A program made the translations under genes and the position numbers. The notes below the pieces were generated by a model. It searched no databases and had not been told where the DNA came from. It saw only the letters and a program-made list of their open reading frames with translations. Below, piece after piece: positions 47,801-59,800 of a stretch of 64,000 nt of DNA. Every line of letters begins with the position of its first letter. The first letter of the stretch is position 1. This DNA comes from Paroedura picta. Its lineage: Eukaryota > Chordata > Lepidosauria > Squamata > Gekkonidae. The stretch lies in NCBI RefSeq assembly GCF_049243985.1, contig NC_135376.1, positions 28,640,001 through 28,704,000 on the forward strand. Direction: 5' to 3'.

Positions 47801-50800
47801 TGCTGGAGCATTATGCAGCTGCACAAACTTTAATGTCCCGCAACCTTTAATGTCCCCTTGAAAAACTGTGCAAATCAAAACTGCATTTTGCAAGGAGACA
47901 AATCCTTTCAAGCTTTGAAACTAAATCAATGTATATAAACCAAGTTCGGCTATTCATTTTTTTATTTTATTTTAAAGCAAAAATACTTTCTGGTTATGTC
48001 CATTCTGTAGTATATAATGCAACCCCTAGCTGTAACTTGACTAAAAATAATGGAAAACCAGTTATTTCGTATTGTTTTTAGCCTATACCATAGAGTTTAA
48101 GAACATGCCATAACCTCTGATATCCTTCGTAAAAGAAATATTGGTGCTGGAATACAGTCCAAGAAGGAACACCCCAAGGCATTAAAACACTACCTGCTAA
48201 TATAGGGTTCCAATGCTTTTCCAGAAATTGGTGCCATATCAGCCGGCATTGGTTCTGCAGTTGACAGCCAGTATGAATAGTCATTGCGAGAAGCAAAGCT
48301 ACACACATTGCTGGGATTACACAATAAAAAGGGCATCGTGGTAAATCTCTGAAGACAGCTACCTGTTGTTCCTAGAAGATTAAGTAGAGATGCTGTGATG
48401 AATTATTTTATGCATAAATGTTGTAAAATCTCAATAAAAGAGACATTTATGGGGAAACCCACACATTCTTGGGAAGCACTATAATTAAGTATGATTGAAC
48501 AAGACATAAAATGCTTTTTTTTTAAGTGAGGGGAAAAAACAGCTGAATGTAAGATGTTTATGATTTAGTAGCAGCCTTCAAAAACTCTCTGAAACAACTA
48601 ACAGAGAGGTCTAGAATGGAACACAGGAGAGTGAAGTTGTAGTCCCAAAAATAATAATAGTTTTTGACAGGTGTGATTCCAGGTCAGAGGTTTTATCGGG
48701 TGAATAATTGCAATAAGCTTATTGCACAGAGCTGGTTCTATATGCATCCTATTTGGTGAAAAATGTAATATGGATGCTTAATTGCTTAAATGTTTTCAGG
48801 TTTCCCTTTACATAGTAAAACTGAGTCATATTCAGCAAAAAAAGAAAAGAAAAAAAGATCACCTCTGTATGGAATGGCCTGCCTGAGATCAATGTGTGAA
48901 ACAAATATTCAGGAAGTGATTTTTATAAAGCAATTAAAACAATTGTATAATGGAACTACACAAGAGATGGCTTTTATAAGGGAACACATGGGAAATCTGT
49001 AAGGACCCGCTGGAGGTATCTTATTTTCCCATTCCTATTTTCTCTCTTTCCTGAAAGCCCATGATATCTTCCCCTTTCCTGCTTCCTTCTCTTCCCTCCC
49101 CAGCCTACCATTATCTGCTGTCCTGTCTCCAGCTTTCCCTCTTTCCCTCTCCCTTGCAGCTTTCATCCCCTGGAAAGTTCTGGCCACCCAGCCAGGCCCA
49201 GTTGCAGCCAAGGCATGAAGGCTGGCAATATAGTGAGGCTCCATAATAACAGTCACTGAGGGTATTTATTTCTTACTGCTTCTAACTCTCTGGTTTCAGG
49301 ACAAAATAACAGAGCATCTTGTCACTTGTGGGGATGCTTCCATGCTTGAGTGGAGATGGATGGGGCAAGCAACTAGTCTATTTTAATTATTTCTTTTTAC
49401 AACTGGGAAAGTATCTGCCATTAATTAAAACCTTAGCATTTTTATTTCTCCAGTGTTTTTGTGAACTATAACTGAACTCAAAGGACTGGTTAGCTGTCTT
49501 AGCAAGGATCTATCATACTGCATAATTTGGATATTATGACACAGTTTACTAATCTGCCACTAATGTACTTTTGCCTTATATCTGTACTCTTATGATCCTT
49601 TTTCTATTTTGTCTGAGGAAGATTGCATGCACTTGAAAACTCATGTCTTGAATAAATCTTTTGTTGGTCTTAAAGGTGCCATTGGACTCAATTTTTGTTT
49701 TGCTACTTCAGACCAACATGGTTACCCACTTGAAGCTACTGCTTCTGTTATTTTGGTGGGTTTTAGGTCCCCAATTTTATTTTTTTAACCTTTTTCTGAA
49801 AATATGGGCTATTTTTCAGATTTGTACATCTATCATCTGTTCCTATTCTCTGGCTTTGAGTAACCACAAACTTGGCCATGTTGAGAATTAGATATATTGA
49901 TGATTGTTGTCAATTGTAATGTTTATTGAACATATCACCTTGCTTTTAACTGCATTGTCTTTTAGCTTTATAACCCATTTTCTGCATTATGATATGTAAT
50001 AATGCTTTAGAGCAGGGGTAGTCAACCTGTGGTCCTCCAGATGTTCATGGACTACAATTCCCATGAGCCCCTGCCAGCAAAAGCTGGCAGGGGCTCATGG
50101 GAATTGTAATCCATGGACATCTGGAGGACCACAGGTTGACTACCCCGGCTTTAGACAAGTTTCTTTGAATTGTAATTGCCTTATGTTTCACCAAGGAAGG
50201 CTGGCTATAAATCAAGTAAATAAATGAATACATCTATATGTATTTGAATCATATATTTATACAAGTACCAAGATCTTGCCCATGTGCTAGCTCATTCCCT
50301 TGTACAAAAAGAAGAGAATAGCCACTATAGATCTGAGTTGTCCCAGGTGGGCATAAAGGAATTTTTGCTGATTGGCTGTGCCGTGAAAAGATGAAGCCTC
50401 TTTTTGCTGTGCCAGGTAAGTATAGTCCTGGGGATCCAGGGGGTCCCATTATACCAGGTAAACCAAGCAATCCAGGTAAACCTATGAATTAAAAAAATGG
50501 ATTAGAGTATATTTTGCATGTGTGTATCCTTGACTGAATATGAGATTGCAATATCAAGACTTTGCTATTACATAAGATTTATGGTGACTAAAGATAAAGG
50601 TATTCACATCCTTTGTTAAGTTTGCCACATCAAAACAAAAGAATATATTTTTAAGTTGATATGTAGAATCTCTGTTTTTTTCTGTATGGAAGACTGCAAT
50701 GGTGCCTATAGTATGAAAAAAGTGATTCATCTCAAGCAACTGGCCACTGAAATAAAGTGTAGAAGGCTTCCCTAAATGCTGTGCCTTAGAGTTCTTTCCA

Positions 50801-53800
50801 AACAGCCCAAAGAATCCCCTAAGTATACTTATACCCTTTCATCTGATCCCCTTGTTAATAGCTTGAAAAATGTTATATTTGCCAAAGGACTGAGAATAAA
50901 GTAGTGGAGCGGATTTTTATGCCTCCCCCTTCCTCCTGAAGCTCTTTAAAGGAACACTGTAGAATGCAAGAAGGTAAACTGACCAAAAATGCCCCTCTTA
51001 ATAAATAAATAACTTATTTATTAGATCTGATCCAAGAATTCCATTATTAGGAAATCTAATATTAATTTTTTTTTAAATGTTAAAAACAATGCTGCTCTAA
51101 AGAATAGGGAAGTCTCACTGGGTAGGAAATTTAACCTTTTCCTCAGATGCTTCTTCTACAAGCTTAGATAGCTGCTCTGAATCTGCAATTAGTATAGGGG
51201 ATGAGGCCAAGTACAGCACTGCCTTTGCCCGTTTCCTCCTAAGGAGTCCACTGTGGAAGAAACATGAGGAAAAAATGGTAGAATCCTCTCCCAGTGACTG
51301 AACTGATTTTGGGGGTGGTATACAAATGTAGTAGTAGTAGTAGTAGTAGTAATAATAATAATAATACATTATGAAGATAAAGCATAAGGAATTCTAGTTA
51401 AACAGATCCTGCATCTCATCTATAGTTTCCCTGACAAGAAATGTGACTTGAAGACTGAGGGATTCTTTGCTGGGACTGCTGATGGCACTACAGCTTGCAT
51501 ATTGTATAACAGGGGTAGTCAAACTGTGGCCCTCCAGATGTCCATGGACTACAATTCCCAGGAGTCCCTGCCAGCAAATGCTGGCAGGGGCTTCTGGGAA
51601 TTGTAGTCCATGGACATCTGGAGGGCCACAGTTTGACTACCCCTGTTGTATAATATCATCACATATCATTTGAAAATGGTATGTCTGGTGGCCAGCAAAC
51701 CCAACATATAACTGAAGGAAACCTTACTGGTATTTTTGGAGTATATTTCAGCTTCCCAAATGTAGCCAGGATCTTTTGGGAGAACCAAAACAAATCCCTT
51801 AAAAATATATTCAGGAATTACCAACAAAACCAGGCTGCCCAGCAGAGCCTGCAAGGAGAACTCTCCATGCAGGCTCTGCTGGGACTCTGCTGGGCAGCCT
51901 GGTTTTGCTTTTCTTGGCACTTCAGAGAGCTCTGTCGGGCTGTCTGGTCTGAAAAGGGCTGCCCAGCAAAGCCCACTGAGATTGCAGGGAGAACTTTCCC
52001 TGCACGATCAGCTCTTGAGTGGACTGTGTTGGGCAGTCTGGTCTAAACTCAGCAGCGAAACTGACTGCTCGGCAGGATCCGTTGTGCAATTCAGTCTCAA
52101 TCAAACTGTCGAGCAGAGCCCTAGCTGGGCCAGTGTGGAGAGTTCTCTCCATAGGGTCAAGCTGCTTGGCAAGCTTTTTTGGGAAGTCTGGTTTAAAGGG
52201 ACTGCCCAAAAGAGCCCCAGCTGAGCTGCCTCTCAGCTGTTTTTAGCATGTTTGCTGCTGCTTTTTTATTTCCTCAGTGTTTTTCAGTTTCGAATCGATC
52301 TATTAGTCTTGAGAAAGTTTGAGATTTCTAAAAACTCTTGGATCCTAATACTTTATCAATACTGGGATTTGGATTTTTGGGTCCAAAAGACCTAAACTGA
52401 GAAAAAATAATGGGGAGGGGACTGCATACTCCTAGCAGAAATATGAGATTAAGGCAGTACATCCATGCCATTCAAATAGCAGGCTATAAGTTATAAATGC
52501 TTGAAAATCCTGCAAAAGAGCTCTAGAAGAGTTTCAGGTCTTGAGATGTCAAAACAGACAACATTGAAATAATGCCAAAGGAATTCCTTCAGCACAAGCG
52601 CTCCGTATACTGTTGCCCATATCTTGTGGGTGGGGGTGTTACCTTTATGTCCTTTAAATCCTTTGTCTCCTTTCGGCCCACATGGTCCAGGTCTGCCAGA
52701 TATCCCAGGACTGCCTGGCTGACCTTTCATGCCTGGGGGCCCTGGATTCAGGTAGGAAAACACACGTTAACAAACAGTATTTATCAATTTAGACAGAATA
52801 GTTTATTTAAAAATGCAGCCCTTTACTATCCCCTTTCCCCACAATTTATAATTAGGACCCCTTACTAATAAAGGAACTAGGAGCAGGGTAGCAGAAACTG
52901 TTTGAATTGTAATACCAAGCAATGACAGTATGGCTGCTACAGAGATGATGATCAAGCCAATATTTGTTTTATTGCTCAAAAACTGCTACATTGCTAGTCA
53001 AAATGTTTTTTTTTTTAAGTGTGGATTACAAACTGCTATAAAACTACATTATTTATCTATACTGTCTCTGAAGAAGTGTGGCTCATTTGAGAGAGACAAA
53101 GTTTATGTACTGAGATGCTGCGTCAACCACCATGCTGAGAGGGATATGCATGCTTCTGAATGACACAGAAATATTCATCAGAGTAATTCTCAGCTAGACA
53201 GACACAAACTCTACTTCTCAGCCATTGATGTGTGGCCTTATGCCAGCACTCAAGTGTCAGTATGGAACAGCAGTCCTAATGTCAGACTAGAAAGTGAAGG
53301 GACCAGGTTCAAAACCCCATTCAATGAAGCACTAAGGATTGATTACATGATTTTAATTGGATAGTAACATGCTACCCATTTGACCTATAGCAAATGTTTA
53401 CTCAACCATAATAGAATTGTTCCAAATTCTTAATTTATTCCCCGTCCTATTCTGTACTCCTCTTGGCAGTATCCATGTCTAATGTGAAAATATTATGAAA
53501 TGTATACCTGGTGGTCCAGATAACCCATAAGGACCTGGATCTCCTGGATTTCCTGAGATTCCTGGAGACCCAGGAGGTCCTGGATTTCCTGGGAAATGGA
53601 CAGCATGCACAGGTGGTCCAGGCTGACCTATCAATGAAGATATGAACAAAGAACTGGTTATCTTTTATTAAATATTAAATTGCATAAGACTGAAAAGTAG
53701 AGTGAGGCTAATATTACCAGGTGGTCCCTTTGGCCCTGCAGACCCTGCTATTCCAGTTGGCCCAGGTGGTCCCCGATTGCCTTTTTCTCCTGAAAAGATG

Positions 53801-56800
53801 ACCCAACACAATTAGCCATGAGTTTGGTTATAAGTGTCACAGCATTTGTAAATACAATGGAACATCCATAGCTAATGAAATCCTAAGCAAAGTAACGCTC
53901 TTATTTTATCTGCTGAAGTCATGCTCCTTGCTTAGAAGAAAAGTTGTTTTTTATATCCTACTTTTCACTACCCAAAGCAGTCTCAAAACAGCTTACAATG
54001 ACCACGATGAAAACAATGATAATACAACCCATTCCAAACAATCACTCCCAGGATTCTATAAGCTCTCAGGGGGTTGTACAGGCCAATTTTCCCTCCTATT
54101 TTTCCTGTTACTGAACTTTGACCTGCTGTCAACATTCTGTGCCTCCTAAAGCACATCCTATTCTAATTTTAAATGTGTGGGATTTTTTCTTTTAATTCAT
54201 TTATTAAATCATATCCTTGGCATACTGGGGGAGGCCTTCCAGGTATGTGGAAACCACTAGCTGGTGGTTTAGTTATGCAGCTTTTGTCATACACAGAGGC
54301 AACCACTTTGCTCTCAGAAAAAATATTACCTTTTCTGCCCACAAGTCCTTGAAGACCTGGTTTACCACTAGGACCTTGATATCCAGTGGTACCATCAATT
54401 CCCTGCAAGCAAGATAACAATGGAAACATAAACTAGGCTGTTCTGAGGACCCAGATCCAGAAGATTCTCTGAGACTGATTCCGCAGTGATGATTTGCTTG
54501 TGTATTTTCACTACATCTGATTCTATATGTACACTCCGAATTTAATTTACAAGAGTATATAAAGGACGGTCTAATAATTAAAGCAAACAGAGAGGAACAG
54601 ACCTACCCACTGGCAATATGATAAAGAAAAATATCCTATTTTTGTGGTTTTCCTTATTTCTTTATTCTTTAGGACTTCTGTCAAAAACGGAATCCAGGTA
54701 CTCTCCGTTTTCAGTTCTTTCATCAGTGACAAGTCCTTATATAAATTAATAGTATAATACTGGCCACAGGCTCACATAGGTATGGGGATACCAGTCTGTA
54801 TTGACATGTTTAGGACTTTTGACAGAAGTCCTAGAGAATAAAGAAACAAGGAAAACCACAAAAATAGGACGTTTTTCTTTATTTTTCTCTGTTCACTCCG
54901 AATTTAAGCCATGGCATTCTGCATCTGTGGTCTTCTCCCATCGGTGGTCAGGACTCCAATCATGGCATGTGTTTTTGCCTCCCCCCCTTTTTTTTTGGTC
55001 TGAGCAGGTGCAATAATGCACTTGTGCCATACCATCAAATCTGAAAAATTGCCCTCCCAACCCTTGATTCCTGTGGCAAGAGGTGTGTGTCTTATGTTGC
55101 TGTGTGCTCAGTCACCACACAGGCATGAAGATAAAGCATATTAGCCAGCATTACACAATTGTTGATTTGCACAAAAGTTATGAAATTGCACCTTAAAACA
55201 TGAAAGTAAAGTTTGTTTAGATGCTGGAAAGGGAGATGGGGGGAGGCAGAGAGGAATGTGGAGTCCCTGTTTTTTACTATAAACATCTGGACATTATTAA
55301 AGTACAGAGTTTAGGTGACCCCTTTCCTTTTAAGCATTAATATTACTTGTTATAATAACAAAGCCTGTTGCCTGGGGTAGAGGGCACCACTAAATGCTGC
55401 AAGGAAAATACATTTTCTTCTTAATGTTTATATGGGACAGAATTTTCAGGGGAGAATCAGCAGGCGGGACAACCCCCTCCCCTTGACTGAAAAGTTTCTA
55501 ATCTCTGCCATCTCCAAAACTGGAAGTTCACCATTTGAAGGAAACACAGCTTTGGGAGAGATCCTGTGCACAATGCTCATCAGTTGGATTTTCTAGTAAA
55601 TTTAGTGCAATATAACCCCTCTGCTGGTAGAGGCAGAAATCAGGTGATAGCAACTTTTGCCTGCTTCTGCTGATTGCTCACATGGGAAGCAAGCAGTGAC
55701 AGCAGAGAAGGAGTGGCATTAATCATCACGCATAGAGAGGTAGGGTGAGTGAGTGGCAACAGCTGCTGTTTCTCCTGACTGCCATCACCATTTACCTGTT
55801 TGGCCAACACAGGCAGCAAATGATTGGTGACAGCAAATAGTGCCAGCTGACTTCTCCCTTTGGAGACATCCCCCAGCACTTGCATGGCTGGACAAATACA
55901 GAACATCTACTTTCTTTCTTAATTTGGAGGAAAAGGTTAGGGCATGGATACTGCAGACTCCCTAAAGAGGCACAGCCCTGGCTCAGTCCCAGCAGTGCTA
56001 GGGGACAACCACTGCCACTGCGTGCCTTCTCCCTTAGAGCAGTGGCAGCTCTCATTACCAGGATTGGATTTCACTGAGGCTTGCCCTGTCTGCAGTACTC
56101 CACTCACTGTTTAGTTACCCATCTCCCCAAGTATGGGGTGAATGAGCAGTGGGTGAGGAAAATTTGCAACTGCCCAGATAGGAGACACTGTTGCTTGGCT
56201 TCTCCACTGATTTAAAAGAGAAGGAGCAACATGGCTACCACAGATGATGGAACCAGGCATTAGGTGTGACTAGAGGGTCCAATCATACAGTGGCTTCCTA
56301 CTGCTATTGTAGTCTAGCAGATCAGAGTCAGTAATGAGCCCTCCCTGGCCACTCACGGTTTGGCGACCCATCTGGGGGGAAAAGCCTTGGAGGGGAGAGC
56401 TGGCAGGAAATGAAGGAGTTATGAATCCCTCCACCCAACTGGTATGTTGAAAAAAGTGGAACTGGGACTATGTGTCCGCTCAATGTATATTATTTACCAC
56501 TATTGAGGAAGACAACAATGATCTAAGATTACCCTGTATTGTGTTGCCTAGGTAATCTGTCATTTTTCAGTTTTGTATCTGGGCAGATACATTCATCATC
56601 CCTCCAATAGGATCAAATTCAATAACGGTAAAGAAATTTTACTTACTGGAGGACCAGGCAAACCAGTATCACCTCTAGGTCCTGGAAGTCCTGGTGATCC
56701 ACCTGTTCCCTGAACACCTTTACTGCCTTTAATACTGTAACTAGGCGGCCCAGCAGGCCCCGGAATACCAGGAACACCTGTATTGAAAGAGCTGGATTAA

Positions 56801-59800
56801 TAAAGGGAATTAGGAATTATCATTTAAAGAAGGAATCCTATACAAACAGAAAAACCTCAGTGTGTCATTTGACATTCTATTGGGTTCTATTCATTCCATG
56901 TTCTTTTTAGTGTTTCATTTTGACAATGAGTCCTGAACAACAATTATAGCTATCACTATCTATTCTAATAATATTCATAGCAATAAAGAATCCATGTCAG
57001 TGAAATTCAATAGTAAGGACTGGGGGTACAACAGTACTCTAGTTGAGAATGCATCACTAGTCACAGAATTTGTTCTGTGATGCAGAATTTCAATCAGCCC
57101 AGAAAGTCCATAACAGCCAGTTCTCACCAGTGTCCAGGAAATAATAAATTACTTAAAGGAAGTTCACTCAAAGTACTCGGGACTGATCTATCAAAGTGTT
57201 GTAGTTTTTACATTTAACAGGAGTCTCATAGACTTTTAAGCACAATTCCTCTTGCCTTTTTGCAAGTGAATCATATTGCAATATTTTATCAGTCAAAACA
57301 TTCTTTCATATATTTCTGTTTTCTATTTCGGTACCAAAGACTACAAAACACACAAAATGTGCAAACATATACAACTGCATAATTAGGTCAGTTATAGAGT
57401 TTACTGTTTTTAAAAACTAGATAGCCTACAATTCTCTTAAATCTTGTGGATACGCTCAAAATGGATATGACTGTAATATTAAATAAGAACAGACCTAAGC
57501 CAAATTCCTACCTTGTTTTCCGTCTGGTCCAGGAGGGCCTCTATTTCCTTTTGGGCCACTAACCACTGTCCCTAGTTCCCCTGGAAGTCCTGGTTGTCCA
57601 GGTAAGCCAGGAGGTCCACATGGCCCTTGGTCCCCCTTAGGACCTTTAGCACCTTGCAGTCCTGGAAAACCAGCCATTCCCATATCTCCTTTGATACCTA
57701 CATAATATTTAGAAAGGTACATGTTAGCTTTAATGTATTTGAGAAAAAATTGCAATAGCATCTAGATCTGTCAAAGTAGTATACATTTTAAATAAATATT
57801 TTGACAGAGAGATTGTGTGAAATTGTGTTACAAGACTAGTTGTATTACTTATGCATTTGCTACCACAATTTATTTTTGCCTCTTTGTGGTTTAATGCCCA
57901 TGGCCTTTTTTATTGGAATGCCCATGGTTACTGAAAAGTATAATTTCCCTTCTTTAATAACTCCATCTTATGGTTAAGAATAGTCTTGGAAATTCTCCGT
58001 CATTCAATACTGTATATGCTCTAGCCTTATTCTAAGGCAGGCTTTTTAAACTTACAAATTCCACAGTTCTGTAAGCTTCCTATTACATTGGAGCAGGCTC
58101 TTTAAAATTAGAAACTGAAATCTCAAAATAAAATGCATTTCCCCACCATGCTTGACACAAAGCAATAAAATACCCCCTCACCTTTAGGACCAGGTAGGCC
58201 TTGAGAACCTGTAGCTCCTCGGCCTGGAGAACCTGTATGAAAATATTTTTTATATTGACCAAAAAATGTTTAATCACTAGTCATAGTTAAATCAAACATT
58301 CCTTAAAGTCTTCAAAAAATTACACAATTAAAATTATACATAATATAAAATCATGGTAAAAGTACAATCATAAGCAGAGAAACACACTTCAAATTCCATA
58401 GATGTCAACAGGCTTAGAAGAGTATAAATCTGGTCATGACTGCATTAATAATAAAAAAGTGCAAAAGACAAAGTATTTTCCTAAAACCATAAAACATAGC
58501 AGAAAAGATCATAACCAATGTTTAAAACCTTGGACATGAGGGATATAGACTTAGCCTGGTGCCTAAATAACAGTAGATATAGTCGGAAGTAAATATCTTT
58601 AGGGAGGGAGCTCCAGAGCTCAGGTAGCGCAGCAGTGAAGGCAGCAGATTTTATAGCCTTGAAAGAAGGTTTTAGTTCCCAGGGAAGTTCATATGGGAGA
58701 AAATAGTCTGGTTTCAAGATCTTTAATGGCTGTATACCCCCTGCTGTATAGCTCTGACCCCAGAAACAGATGAATGACCAATGAATATTTTTTCATTTAG
58801 GTCTGATATAGTCACTTCAATGTTCCTCTGCCAAAGCAACCTGGCTTCTGAACAACTGAAGTTTCTGAACACTTTTTTTTAAATTAGAAACTGAAATCTC
58901 AAAATAAAATGCATTTCCCCACCATGCTTGACACACAAAGCAATAAAATACCCCCTCACCTTTCGGACCAGGTAGGCCTTGAGAACCTGTAGCTCAATCA
59001 ATCAGTCAATAAGCCACCCCCTCAGAATTCCATCAACAAGCCCTGGACCTGTTGTTTACTGTTATACTGTGTTGTGTTTGGTTGCAATTGTTGGTTATCG
59101 ATGTACATGTTCTACAGACTGTTTTATGTATGGTTCTCTGTTATAATGTAAACCGCCCTGAGCCTCCGGGGAGGGCGGTATAGAAGTATGATAAATAAAT
59201 AAATAAAAATAAACAATGCATTGCAATAATTAATGAACTGATGTGACAAATGCATAGAAAATTGTGGCTTTATCTTCTATTCCCACAGGGGAATAGAGTA
59301 ATTAAAGTTGGTTAAAGATGCTTTCTTCCACATTCAGAGATGGATCTGAAGTTCCCCCGAATTATGGATTTGATTTTTAAGACAACAGTTTTCAACATTA
59401 AAATTATTTTGGAAAATAATAAATTCTATAACTATCCTGTGATAGAATAAAATAGGTTCATAATAAAACGTAAGTTATACATGGGGCAGATACCTTGTGA
59501 TCCCTTTTCACCTGGTGAACCAGGAAAACCATCACGTCCCTGATCACCCCTCTCACCAGCAGGTCCATCATCACCAGGTAATGCAGTTGAACCTGAGTAT
59601 TGTAAATATATATATTTTTTAAAAATCTGAAAGGACAATAATTGGAAATTGTGCTCATATGTTAAATTTACACAAACAGTGTTAACATTGTTAAAAAGAT
59701 GTAGTTTGAAGAAGTTAGTAACAAAACATAGAGACAAGTTTGCATCATTCTGAGTCGGATTCAGTCACCTTTCTTCACTCAGTTTTGTTTAATTTTCATT

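Noticed and set aside
51681-52246. Open frames over the palindrome cluster as a small gene
   Set aside because: Frames exist on both strands through repeated units, with no splice context or homology.
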